A stretch of DNA of 64,000 nt, taken from positions 103,574 through 167,573 of the forward strand of contig CALXSJ010000003.1 of the NCBI GenBank assembly GCA_944391115.1, given 5' to 3'. A model generated the notes under the pieces. It saw nothing but the letters and a program-made list of their open reading frames with translations, was not told the DNA's origin and made no database searches. The DNA is from an uncultured Victivallales bacterium (GTDB taxonomy: Bacteria; Verrucomicrobiota; Lentisphaeria; Victivallales; UBA1829). Made by a program: the position numbers and the translations under genes. Shown here in pieces: positions 37,701 to 45,698 of this stretch (position 1 is its first letter; every line of letters begins with the position of its first letter).

Positions 37701-38294
37701 ATCTGGAATTTCCTGTATCCCCATAAGAAGGAGGCGGAGCCGGAGTTTCCGGACAAATGTCTGACCGGCAACAATTTCTACTGGTGGAACAATACGGTCA
37801 GAACCCCGGGCAATCTCCGTCTTCCGGAGGCCTGGTATTCCTACAGCATCGCCCCGGACAATGCGGGGGGAAAACTGCGCTGCTCCTTCGCGGAAGGGAA
37901 TCTGACCAACCGCCTGAAGGCGCCGCAGGCCGGCGATCTTGCCAACCGCAGAAACCGCGCCCTGGTCAAATCCGGCAAACTGCACCGCGGACTTTTCGCC
38001 GATACCTGGAAACGAACCGAACCGCTGGAAATCGTGTTCCATTTCGGGAAGCGGCAGATTGTGAAGAAAGCCGTGTTCTTCTGGAACGGCTCACTGCCTG
38101 ATTTCACAGTCCGGGATGACGCCGGAAAAGCATATCCTGTCCGCGGCGGGAAGACCGCGGGAGTGGAACGGGCGGAAGTTGTTCTCCCGTCTCTCAGGAC
38201 GGAAACATTGACCGTCCGGATTCCGGAGCGGGGCAAAGGGGAGCATCTGCTTCTCAGCGAAGTGGAAATCTGGGGCGGGGAATGCCGGCCCTGA
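34782..38294 (+). CDS. Large secreted multidomain putative glycoside hydrolase (1170 residues)
   Basis: A secreted protein with the signal peptide KNLLLGMSLFWGGILAAQ. Next comes a CBM4/9-like module (about 22-185, with YTFEVDFRGQL), then a CBM9-like module (about 200-400: DAICGVFLMHHD, DDSVELFITH), then a TIM-barrel region in which WGVSFGDEVLSQS carries the likely acid/base, and a GH42-like amidotransferase-fold domain (ADWKVVVVPKANILD, FMDYVRGGGTLLCFD). A discoidin-like sandwich may close it (EHLLLSEVEIWGG). The layout suggests a beta-galactosidase-clan enzyme, substrate unknown. An AGGAG site supports the ATG at 34782. A terminator follows the stop. Confidence 0.7.
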   Translation: MKNLLLGMSLFWGGILAAQEVNLASADPGFEQKTKCWYIMKPRQYAAFAPGEGVGGSTGVKIRNDAETPVKQAGIFRKNYVEVAPGKTYTFEVDFRGQLTRGYGAAQINLFKKEGTKYHYRKTFETTRVVGDPDRWGRLHCTFTVPEGCDFLHIGLSARDFQGWMLFDNVRLTEGDGSIRIPFLKTPFAADGKWNAAFAEQALTLHDFSAYPVVGDTAAPDRTEVLLAQTADAICGVFLMHHDPAQPLKANVRKRDASVVADDSVELFITHTNAPRPYYHFIFNTVGTVYDALENNAKWNSGVKTACGKLSESCSFIQFVLPLKDIGYHAELDGHMDKLRWKMNFTRTHHRGKQALYSSFARVISFHNPEHFIAFEGLSGGRADTVSVRYWNQSLQDGAAIRRQRFWPIEKPLYRELLSSVPNPMRGESAFIWGRPIEVPQNTEFAIQYGQRYTLDLMLGEYEKNRLHPYSSSNFGQLAEWGKKTGVGVAVYAPYYMDQCAFLYDPEVNRKFLAAVRKLLEKHHEGIWGVSFGDEVLSQSLRRFVTRANQPEELRKDAALRKAVETIRNQYGSGKYGVPKSLSSEEPFAWIATRRWALDRMLETQKELTRICRSFKGCRGKDIVVISPDHVDWSWMQHQSRLAPWQDVICAQCVPLNDPARQTLAFRSKLLRDLTEKPVWLCAHVEPYSGNYTSEETAAFLSEAVRGGATGLQIWNFDYIADQRGMGSSQFDYYGHRPRWETIMDCLRRMREDNLLKYPEPEFAILVSNDTAFAHPKMRTAQPEAAFNLFGPGAGSWFRFLSDVQLLDGKAKLADWKVVVVPKANILDRRLAPQFMDYVRGGGTLLCFDPDFMGHDVSGESAADFREELFGARTVSGKAQSSIRFSSGGLFGSAAGKPLTVTGSSHFLEVAGDTEKLALFPDGKTAVSMKKYPGGGRAILTAFELQHYQSADPAWRNAARRILAGLKISGSLPIWNFLYPHKKEAEPEFPDKCLTGNNFYWWNNTVRTPGNLRLPEAWYSYSIAPDNAGGKLRCSFAEGNLTNRLKAPQAGDLANRRNRALVKSGKLHRGLFADTWKRTEPLEIVFHFGKRQIVKKAVFFWNGSLPDFTVRDDAGKAYPVRGGKTAGVERAEVVLPSLRTETLTVRIPERGKGEHLLLSEVEIWGGECRP

Positions 38295-38302
38295 AAAAAT
38301 TT

Positions 38303-38335
38303 CATCCCGGTGTTTGCCGCCGGGATGTTTTTTTT
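38303..38335. terminator. Bidirectional terminator between convergent genes
   Basis: CATCCCGG (38303-38310) and CCGGGATG (38320-38327) form a perfect stem with a nine-base loop followed by eight T residues. On the other strand the stem is followed by a T-rich stretch, so it can serve both the glycanase and the convergent AraC gene. Confidence 0.85.
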
Positions 38336-38364
38336 GATACCGAAACGCTTCTCTCCCGTTTCCG

Positions 38365-39246
38365 TCACGGCGGGGATTCCCGGTCGCGCCGCCTGTATTC
38401 CGAGGGCGGCACGCCGAATCGGTTTCTGAAGGCGCGGGAGTAAAAGGCCGCGCTCCGGTAGCCGTTTGTCACGGCGATATCCTCCATGGACATTTCCGTC
38501 TGCCGCAGCTGCCAGCAGGAATTCAGAAGCCGGGCATGAATGACAAATTCCATGGGGGATTTCCCTGTGTGTTTCCGGAAATATTTTCCGAGCGTGTTGC
38601 GCGACATGCCGAACAGTTCCATGAGATCCGCCAGATTCCGGTAATTCTGCGGACAGGTTTCCACCAGCTTCAGAAGATTGGAGGATTTATTGAAAATCCG
38701 CCGCGTGTCGAGCGGCGAATCGCAGAGGTGCGTGAGAAACTCAAACAGTTTCACGGAAAAATCCTGCGCGGAATATCCGGCCCAGTTCCGTACCATCTGC
38801 AGAAGCTCCATGATGACGGCGCGTACGCGTTCCGGATCCCTGGACTGGATGATTCCGATTTCATCCAGGCCGAACATCTGTTCGATGTAAGGATTGTCCT
38901 GAATCAGAAGATAGCAGCGGAAGCAGTCCTTCCGTGAATCATTTACAATTCTGTATTTCAAGTCGCAGCCGGGTTTTACAAACACCACACTGCCCGGTGC
39001 GACATGAAGAAACGGGAGGTCTCCGGAAAGCAGATCCATGCCGCATTCCGCGAAGGAGAAGCACAAATGCCTCGTCTGCGTTCCGTGCGAAATATGCTTT
39101 CCCCCGCGGAAGATGCGGACGTATCCGAACGCGTCGAGTTTCAACAGGGAGATGCGTTCCCGGGAATTCCGCGAAATGTTGAGATAGGTTTCCTCATAGA
39201 TGGATTTTTTCTTCACAATCCGTTTTTTATACCGTGCCGTCTGCAT
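38365..39246 (-). CDS. AraC-family transcriptional regulator
   Basis: A 293-residue regulator with an N-terminal cupin-like domain (HLCFSFAECGMDLLSGD, APGSVVFVKPGCDLKYRI) and two C-terminal helix-turn-helix motifs (LADLMELFGMSRNTLGKYF; MEDIAVTNGYRSAAFYSRAF) ending FGVPPSEYRRR. It is convergent with the 1170-residue glycanase gene. The start at 39246 is preceded by AGAGGA and by a promoter at 39273-39300. Its target could be the cassette ending at 38294 or the creatininase cassette; position alone does not decide. Confidence 0.9.
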   Translation of the reverse strand: MQTARYKKRIVKKKSIYEETYLNISRNSRERISLLKLDAFGYVRIFRGGKHISHGTQTRHLCFSFAECGMDLLSGDLPFLHVAPGSVVFVKPGCDLKYRIVNDSRKDCFRCYLLIQDNPYIEQMFGLDEIGIIQSRDPERVRAVIMELLQMVRNWAGYSAQDFSVKLFEFLTHLCDSPLDTRRIFNKSSNLLKLVETCPQNYRNLADLMELFGMSRNTLGKYFRKHTGKSPMEFVIHARLLNSCWQLRQTEMSMEDIAVTNGYRSAAFYSRAFRNRFGVPPSEYRRRDRESPP

Positions 39247-39272
39247 GAATGGTCCTCTGAGTTTTTGCATAT

Positions 39273-39300
39273 AGTATAAGACAATGTGCAGATAATGCAA
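39273..39300 (-). promoter_or_regulatory. Promoter of the AraC-family gene at 38365
   Basis: On the minus strand TTGCAT (39295-39300) and TATACT (39273-39278) are 16 bases apart. The element also contains a direct repeat of TGCAnnATnTGCA form around the -35 region. Confidence 0.45.
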
Positions 39301-39714
39301 ATAAAGTCCTCTTTTCTTTTTTCTGTTTTCCGCGTATAATAAGTCTGCGGATGGAGCTGATGGAATTCCTCCGGTATTGAAAGTAGGCGGATTCTGCATG
39401 AAGAAAGGAAGAGGATGCTGCGGAAGCTGAAGACGGAACAGCGAAAACGCGCCGCGTGCCGTCTCCGGCGCGTTCCTGTCGGCCGGCAACGGGATGGTGA
39501 ACGGTTCCCGGATGTCGCCGCTGCATGCGCTTCGGGGCGGGGACTCGGGAATCTGGCATTCCCGGAAAATTCCCGTGGAGTGTTCCGGCGCATCGTATGC
39601 GCCGCCTCCGGAGGCCATGGCGACTGTCTCCGCGGAGGAACGATGAGTTTGTCATCCGGAAGAGAAGGCTGTGTCATGCGGAACCGCAGTGCGTTTTCCG
39701 GGGAGCGGAAAAGC
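39301..39714. other. Gene-poor stretch between two AraC genes
   Basis: No recognisable gene was found on either strand. A TATAAT lies at 39335-39340 on the plus strand without a good -35. The part 39440-39640 is GC-rich with short inverted repeats such as GCGCCG/CGGCGC, and one plus-strand frame is open over about 60 codons without a plausible start or ribosome site. It may be the decayed remains of a gene or of a repeat element. Confidence 0.4.
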
Positions 39715-40587
39715 TTATTTCCGCTCTCCGCCGAGTTTCTGAAGACGGTACCGGCGCGGCGTCATGCCGAACCTTCTGCGGAATTCCTGAATGAACAGCG
39801 GGGGACTGGAATAACCGCACTCCCGGGCGACATCCTGCACGAAGAGGGTGTTGATTGCAAGCAGCTGCTTTGCATACTCCATTCTGCGGCGGATGAGGAA
39901 CTCAAGCGGAGGGCACTGGAAATGCTTCTGAAACAGGCGGTTCAGCGTGCGCTTGCTTGTTCCGAGAGTCCGTGCGAGAGATTCGACGGTATATCTCCTG
40001 TTCGGTTCGAACAGGTCGCCGTGCAGGAGCCTGCCCAGCGGCTTCTGTCTGGCGGAGGCTTTCTCCGAGAGGGAAAGCTGTTCCAGAAAACGGTAGGAGA
40101 GTCCGGAAAGCAGCGAATGGGTCTCCGGAGCATTTTCCAGAATTTTCCCTTTTACAGCCTGGAAATAATTTCCGAACGCTTCCGCCGCCGCGGGAGGGAA
40201 AAAGGTTTTTCCGGAAAGGCCGGCAAGCGTCATGATTCCGGAGGAAACCACATTGTTGGAAATTCCGATGAACTCTTTCCGCAGGCATTCCTCCCGGCTG
40301 ACCAGAATCTGATATTTGATCCGCGGGTGCATGAGGCAGACGGCGCCGGGCGTCAGCGGAAATCTTTCGTCCGGAGTTGCAAAGATTCCCCGGCCTCCCG
40401 TGATCCGCTGGAAAACCCATTCCGGCGAACAGAGCGGGACTCGAGCTCCCCGGTGGAAGAGGGACTCTCCGAAACTGTGCAGCGCGAGAAAGCATTCGGG
40501 CGGCGGAGTCGAAAGATGGAGTGTTTCCCGGAAAAACGCACCGCTGTGCCTGATTTCCCGGAACGGACGTGCCGCAGACTGTTCCAT
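39715..40587 (-). CDS. AraC-family transcriptional regulator
   Basis: A 290-residue AraC-type protein. The N-terminal half is a cupin-like sensor (GRGIFATPDERFPLTPGAVC, LMHPRIKYQILVSREEC), and the C-terminal half has two helix-turn-helix motifs (VESLARTLGTSKRTLNRLFQ; VQDVARECGYSSPPLFIQEF) closing with FGMTPRRYR. It is divergent from the creatininase-family gene at 40849, with 261 bases between, so it is the most likely controller of the cassette running from there to 48302. The ribosome site before the ATG is weak. Confidence 0.9.
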   Translation of the reverse strand: MEQSAARPFREIRHSGAFFRETLHLSTPPPECFLALHSFGESLFHRGARVPLCSPEWVFQRITGGRGIFATPDERFPLTPGAVCLMHPRIKYQILVSREECLRKEFIGISNNVVSSGIMTLAGLSGKTFFPPAAAEAFGNYFQAVKGKILENAPETHSLLSGLSYRFLEQLSLSEKASARQKPLGRLLHGDLFEPNRRYTVESLARTLGTSKRTLNRLFQKHFQCPPLEFLIRRRMEYAKQLLAINTLFVQDVARECGYSSPPLFIQEFRRRFGMTPRRYRLQKLGGERK

Positions 40588-40635
40588 TGGCAGAATTCTT
40601 TCTTTGTTTTGGCAGGATATCGATATAATAAAATA

Positions 40636-40664
40636 TTGCTTTTTTCTGAATTTTCAAATATAAT
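40636..40664 (+). promoter_or_regulatory. Promoter of the creatininase cassette
   Basis: TTGCTT (40636-40641) and TATAAT (40659-40664) are spaced by 17 bases. Transcription would start near 40671, giving a leader of about 178 bases before the gene at 40849. Confidence 0.6.
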
Positions 40665-40848
40665 CGGAAAAGGAAACCGGAGTTTGACCGGGAATCCATG
40701 CGCCGCCGCATCGCGGATGCCTGAATGTTCAGAGAGTGGCGCCGGATACGGATGATGAGCGGAGATCCTTCTGTATCTGTCATTCGCGGAAAAAACTGAA
40801 ATACGGATTCCCCGATGGAAAAACGGAGCGTCCGCATGGGAGAGGAAC

Positions 40849-41700
40849 ATGGCAAGAAACATGCATAAATATGAGGAACTGACTCCTTATGAATTCCTGC
40901 GGGAGAAGGAACGGGCGTCAATCATTTATCTCGCGTCCGGACCTCTGGAATTTCACGAGGAGTGCAACACGCTCGGCATTGACGCCTTCAAGGGATACGA
41001 CTGGTGTCTCGGTGCGGCGGAAATCACCGGGGGGATCGTATTCCCTCCGATTCCGATCGGGCCTACGGTCGAACCGCCGGAGCAGGAGGGGGATCCCGTC
41101 GTTTTCGACGATAGGGACCGGATTCGCGACGTGATGGCCGGAAAGGTTCATCTGCGCGGCGTGTTCGGTCCCCCGTCTCTGTTTTCCAGCGAAAAGCTCT
41201 GCCGCCTGCTGTTTTCCGAACTTCTGGAGAATTTTGCCGAGGATCTCAAGTTCAAGCTCTGCGTGCTTGCCGGAACCCACGGGCCTTCCGGAGCGCTTTT
41301 CCGCAGGATGGTCGAGGAGTGCGGCGGCGCCGTCCGCGGGATGAAGGTGATGGCGGTCGGCACCCTGCAGTACAATCTTCGCGAAATTCAGGAATATTAC
41401 CATCGGAAGAACATCAGGCGCATCTCTCACGGCGGCTTGTGGGAAAGTGCGCTGAATTACGCCATGAATCCCGACTGTTATCATCCGGAGTACCTGGACG
41501 CTTCCCGGTATCCGCAGACGTGGGGCGCGCTGACGGAGGATTTTTACGAGGGATGCATCCGGCCGACCCTCTCCGAATACCGGGAGATGACTCCGGAATT
41601 CGCCGCGGCTCTGAGGCGGATCACCATTGAACGCCTGGCGGAAGACGTTTTGAAGCATTATCGCGAAACGGAGGAAGCGGAACAGCGGGGAAGCGCCTGA
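40849..41700 (+). CDS. Creatininase-family metal-dependent amidohydrolase
   Basis: A 283-residue protein of the creatininase superfamily, whose members open cyclic amides or cleave amide bonds using two metal ions. Metal ligands can be placed: Glu34, His36 and Asp45 in GPLEFHEECNTLGID (for the usual E-x-H and D), a His in LAGTHGPSG (normally GHGGN) and a Glu in SHGGLWES. Several positions differ from true creatininase, so the substrate is probably not creatinine. It is the first gene of the cassette controlled by the divergent AraC gene and is followed after 60 bases by a pseudopilin. A glycan-linked amide is a guess. Confidence 0.8.
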   Translation: MARNMHKYEELTPYEFLREKERASIIYLASGPLEFHEECNTLGIDAFKGYDWCLGAAEITGGIVFPPIPIGPTVEPPEQEGDPVVFDDRDRIRDVMAGKVHLRGVFGPPSLFSSEKLCRLLFSELLENFAEDLKFKLCVLAGTHGPSGALFRRMVEECGGAVRGMKVMAVGTLQYNLREIQEYYHRKNIRRISHGGLWESALNYAMNPDCYHPEYLDASRYPQTWGALTEDFYEGCIRPTLSEYREMTPEFAAALRRITIERLAEDVLKHYRETEEAEQRGSA

Positions 41701-41760
41701 TTCCCGCCTGAAATGCACATATGTGCAGGAACATTCAAATTCTGTCGGAAAGGAGAAAAC

Positions 41761-42687
41761 ATGAAACGGGAACAGAACAGGATTCCACCCGTGCCGGCGG
41801 TGTACCAGACTGGAATTTTATCCTTCGCAAGTCTTCTGTTCCGGTCCGGGAGCACGGCGGAACCATTGCCCGGCGTCACTCCAGGAAAAAGCGGAACGAA
41901 GCGAGAGTTCGGAAGAAGCTCCCGGAAGGCGTTTCCGCAAGGCGGGGCTTCCCGGCGGGATTTCTCACTGATCGAACTTCTGGTTGTTGTCGCAATCATT
42001 GCGATTCTGGCTTCGATGCTTCTGCCTGTGCTGAGCAAGGCCAGGAGTGCTGCCAGCGGCGTCGCCTGTCTCGGCAATCTGAGGCAGCTCTATCAGTTTC
42101 ACATTGCCTATGCGGACAGTTACAGCGGCTGGGCCTATGCGAAAAGCTACAATGTTCTGCGGAAATATCCGAACTTCGTCGCCGCCTATGCGAAAAGCGG
42201 ACTCGGGATCGCTCCCTGGAAAGCTGTAAACGGGGTGGACGGAAAGCCATCCAAAGTCCTGACCTGTCCCGTCGCGAACCGCTATTTCCCTTTTAATTTG
42301 ACGGCCAACAGCAATTCCTTCTGCCATTATGTTTCCTGCAATGCGCTGGATCAGGGAAACGGTTCAGACAGGCCCTGGATCGGAAGCAACAAAGGGGAAA
42401 TGGACGAGACGGAAAAACATGAGATCAACGGCAGTTTCTTCAAGCCCGGAACGGCAAGGAATCCGTCGGTTCTGCACTGGAACAACTGCGCTTCCAAATA
42501 TTCCGATCAGCTTTTTTACGGCTGGCACGGAAACGGGAGGACGGGAAGCAACATCCTGTTTGTCGGCGGAAACGCATCCGTATTCGATCTCAACCGGAAC
42601 AGTTACATGAGCACCAAGAAAGTGTTCGGGAACGGCTATTATTATCTCTCCTTTTACCCCCTGTCAATCCCCTGCAACGGAAAATGA
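41761..42687 (+). CDS. Type II secretion-type pseudopilin with a long N-terminal extension (cassette 3)
   Basis: A 308-residue pseudopilin. The core FSLIELLVVVAIIAILASML begins only at residue 68, with the +5 Glu present. The 67-residue leader (containing TPGKSGTKREFGRSSRKAFP) is far longer than the usual 5-25, yet the ATG at 41761 has a strong AAGGAG site and no better in-frame start lies closer. The H-X9-DG motif is degenerate (HGNGRTGSNILFVGG). It precedes the DUF4838 protein gene by 30 bases. The extension could have come from a repeat inserted at the 5' end. Confidence 0.82.
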   Translation: MKREQNRIPPVPAVYQTGILSFASLLFRSGSTAEPLPGVTPGKSGTKREFGRSSRKAFPQGGASRRDFSLIELLVVVAIIAILASMLLPVLSKARSAASGVACLGNLRQLYQFHIAYADSYSGWAYAKSYNVLRKYPNFVAAYAKSGLGIAPWKAVNGVDGKPSKVLTCPVANRYFPFNLTANSNSFCHYVSCNALDQGNGSDRPWIGSNKGEMDETEKHEINGSFFKPGTARNPSVLHWNNCASKYSDQLFYGWHGNGRTGSNILFVGGNASVFDLNRNSYMSTKKVFGNGYYYLSFYPLSIPCNGK

Positions 42688-42717
42688 GTGTATTACAACA
42701 ACCATAGGAACTGCATC

Positions 42718-45663
42718 ATGAAGGAAAAACTCGCACTTCTGACGGCCGCGGCAATGCTTCTGCCCGGATTCTTTTCGCATGCTGATTTTCAAATGACCCG
42801 CCGGGGAAAACCCGTCTGCTCGATTCTTGTGAGAGACAATGCTTCGGCGCCTGAAAAGCATGCCGCTGCGGAATTGTCCCGCTACCTAGGGAAAATTTCC
42901 GGCGGCGAAAATCCGGCGATTACGGGGAAAACCGGAAAAAATCAGATCTCCTTTGCGCTGAGCGCCGATCAGGAGATCGCCGCCGAGGGATTCCGGATCG
43001 TCGCTGACGATTCCTCCCTGACAATTCAGGCGAAGCAGCCGATCGGATTTCTTTACGGGGCGTATGAGATCCTGAAAAGATACTGCGGCATCCGCTGGAT
43101 CGTTCCAGGGGCGGACGGAGAATATTTCACCGTGAAACCATCCCTTTCCGTTCCCCGCGGCACCACTCTGTCGAATCCCTCCTTTTCCTTCCGCAACATT
43201 CACTGGGGCGCCGCCAGCATCCGCAGCCCCAAATGGGACTCCTTTGACTGGATGATCCGGAACAATCTCAGGATCTATGAAATCCACGTCACGTTTCTGG
43301 CTCCGGAACTTCGCCCCGGACTCGAGGCGAGATGCGCCGAAATCCAGGACGGCGGTCACTGTTTCAGCGACCTGCTGGGCGCCTGGGATCTTCCTCCGAA
43401 GGATACTTATGCGAAATATCAGGCCCGTCTTCGCAGAATGTTTCAGGAGCATCCCGAGTATTTTCCTGTCATCAACGGCAGACGGGTCTTTCTGGAAGGG
43501 CATAAATATCAGCCGTGCACCAGCAATCCGGAGGTCGTCCGGATCATGTCCGAAAACCTGATCGCCAATCTGGACAAATACTGCTCGCTGACGCCCGGGG
43601 GACGTTACCGCCTGGTCAACAACGATGGAACCGGCTGGTGCCAGTGCGAGAACTGCAGAAAGATCGACAAGGGCGATCCGGGGATGACAACCCGTTACTG
43701 GAGCTTCATCAATGAACTCGGCAGGCGCGTATGGGAGAAACGGCCCCGCGCCATGCTCAACACAATCGCCTATCAGAACTATGAAAAAGCGCCGGAGTCC
43801 GTCGTGCCGGACTCCCGGTTCGCCACGGTGGAGCTCTCCTTCAACCGGATCTGCTACCGGCACCGTCTGGACGATCCCGACTGCCCGACCAACAGACGGT
43901 ATCTGCGTCAGTACCGCGAATGGGAGGCTCTGGCGAAGAAAAGGAATCTCAATCTGGTGGCTTACGCGCAGATCGATGCCCTGGGCGCACGCTTCATGCC
44001 GATCGAAGACACCTATATTCACGACCTGAAACTCTATCACAGGATGGGGATCATGGGACTGCGCCCCCAGATCCCGCCCGTCGACGGCAGATATTCCGCC
44101 CGCTACAGGGATACTCCCATGGTGAAGAACACTTGGTACGGCATGTGGCAGACATTGTATCTTTATGCCCTGCATGCCTGGGATATCCATGCCGATACGG
44201 AGGCTGTCTATGAAGAGGTCAATGCGCTCTACTACGGGAAAAAGGCGTGGGAAGGCGGCATGCGCGAGTTCCGCAGACTGCTGAGCAAAACCTTCCGCGA
44301 AACTCCGGGGTGCTTCGGACACGGTCACAGTTCCCCGCTGGGCCGCTGCCTTGACGCTCCGGGCGTCCACGGGAAGCTGAAAGCCTGTCTGGATGCCGCG
44401 GAAAAAGCGGCGGCGGGCGATCCCGATCCCCGCGCATTGATGCATGTCCGGCGGGAGAAGGAGATCTTCCGGATCACGTGGGAGAAATTCCGCGCCGACT
44501 ACCTGGCGAACTACCGCGAATTCCGCTCCTACCGGCGTCAGCACCCGATCGTGATCGACGGTGTTCTGGACGAGCGGGACTGGAAGAACGCCGATACCGT
44601 TTCCCGGTTCAAACTGACGGGGAAGCCTGTCCCGGCCGAACATCAGACCTATGTGAAAATCGTCCATGAACCGGAATATCTCTATTTCGGGATCGAGGCC
44701 GAAGAGCCTTTTCCGGAGAAAATGACGACCAATGTGCGAACGAAAGACGGTCCGGTCTGGGAGGATAATACCGTCGAAATTTTCCTGACGCATCCTGATC
44801 TCGGGAAGTCCTACTACCAGATCATCATCAACGCCGACGGCGTGGTGTTCGACCAGTTCGTCCAGCCGGGATCCAAAGGCAACGCAGCCGCCGATACGGG
44901 AATCGTCGTCAGGACGAAACGGGGCAGGGGAAACTGGACCGTGGAAGCCCGGATTCCAACCGCAAATCTCGGGGAGAAGTGTTTTGACGGACAGTCCTGG
45001 AGGATCAATGTCCTCCGTGCCCGGAAGATTGACGGGATTGTGATGCATTCCGGCGTCCCCGTGGAATCCTCGACGCTCAGCATCGGCAATCCTCACGATA
45101 CGGATACTTTCCAGGTGCTTCACTTCTGCCGGGAGCGGGCCGTCAGCGTTTCCGGCAGGGAACTGGATACCCGTCCCTGGAAAAACGGCTCTTTCGAGGA
45201 AACGGCGGAAAAGAAGGTCCCTCCCGTGCGGGGTGGCTGGACGGTCCGGGACGGCGTCATGCCGGCGTCATGGTCGGTTGCCGGACGTGCGGGATTCCTG
45301 GCTCTGAAACGGGATGAGAAACGCGGGAATGTCGTGGCGCTGTCCGGCAATCTTGCCAATGAATACGCCGGCCGGGAAAAGAATGTGAAAATCACAATGT
45401 CCGCGCGGGGCAGGGGAGTATGCGGCCTCTGGTGGTACTGTTACGATGTGGTGAACGGAAAGAGGAAGCACAAACTCTCCCGTCAGATCACGGAATTCCG
45501 GATCGACACCGGCGATGTCTGGCGGACGTTCACATTTACGGCGGAAGTGCCGCAGGAGGATCATGTCAAGTTCGCGCTTCATTCCTGTCCGGAGAAAGGG
45601 GCGGAACTGGAATATGACAGTGTCCATCTCACTCCCTCCGGAGAAAAGCGGGCCTCCCGCTGA
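42718..45663 (+). CDS. Secreted DUF4838 protein with CBM9-like and CBM4/9-like modules
   Basis: A 981-residue secreted protein with a signal peptide (KEKLALLTAAAMLLPGFFSH). An alpha-glucuronidase-N-like domain comes first (KHAAAELSRYLGKISGG, IGFLYGAYEILKRYCGIRW), then a DUF4838 TIM barrel (MFQEHPEYFPVINGRR, NNDGTGWCQCENCRK). A CBM9-like module follows near residues 610-800 (IVIDGVLDERDWKNADTV, DNTVEIFLTHPDLG), then a CBM4/9-like module starting NGSFEET. The Cys308-x-Cys310-x2-Cys313 motif matches the zinc cysteines of GH42 enzymes. It probably degrades a uronate-rich or sulfated glycan outside the cytoplasm, but activity is unproved for this family. Confidence 0.8.
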   Translation: MKEKLALLTAAAMLLPGFFSHADFQMTRRGKPVCSILVRDNASAPEKHAAAELSRYLGKISGGENPAITGKTGKNQISFALSADQEIAAEGFRIVADDSSLTIQAKQPIGFLYGAYEILKRYCGIRWIVPGADGEYFTVKPSLSVPRGTTLSNPSFSFRNIHWGAASIRSPKWDSFDWMIRNNLRIYEIHVTFLAPELRPGLEARCAEIQDGGHCFSDLLGAWDLPPKDTYAKYQARLRRMFQEHPEYFPVINGRRVFLEGHKYQPCTSNPEVVRIMSENLIANLDKYCSLTPGGRYRLVNNDGTGWCQCENCRKIDKGDPGMTTRYWSFINELGRRVWEKRPRAMLNTIAYQNYEKAPESVVPDSRFATVELSFNRICYRHRLDDPDCPTNRRYLRQYREWEALAKKRNLNLVAYAQIDALGARFMPIEDTYIHDLKLYHRMGIMGLRPQIPPVDGRYSARYRDTPMVKNTWYGMWQTLYLYALHAWDIHADTEAVYEEVNALYYGKKAWEGGMREFRRLLSKTFRETPGCFGHGHSSPLGRCLDAPGVHGKLKACLDAAEKAAAGDPDPRALMHVRREKEIFRITWEKFRADYLANYREFRSYRRQHPIVIDGVLDERDWKNADTVSRFKLTGKPVPAEHQTYVKIVHEPEYLYFGIEAEEPFPEKMTTNVRTKDGPVWEDNTVEIFLTHPDLGKSYYQIIINADGVVFDQFVQPGSKGNAAADTGIVVRTKRGRGNWTVEARIPTANLGEKCFDGQSWRINVLRARKIDGIVMHSGVPVESSTLSIGNPHDTDTFQVLHFCRERAVSVSGRELDTRPWKNGSFEETAEKKVPPVRGGWTVRDGVMPASWSVAGRAGFLALKRDEKRGNVVALSGNLANEYAGREKNVKITMSARGRGVCGLWWYCYDVVNGKRKHKLSRQITEFRIDTGDVWRTFTFTAEVPQEDHVKFALHSCPEKGAELEYDSVHLTPSGEKRASR

Positions 45664-45698
45664 AAGGACTTTCAGCTTCAATGGAGAAGGAGGAGAAC

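Noticed and set aside
34806..38042. Very long open frame on the minus strand (over 1000 codons), and similar ones at 24997-27591, 42886-45123 and 45678-48140
   Set aside because: They are antisense to secreted proteins with signal peptides and recognisable domains. Their translations show no motif and are rich in Arg, His and Pro, as expected for antisense frames in GC-rich codon-biased genes.
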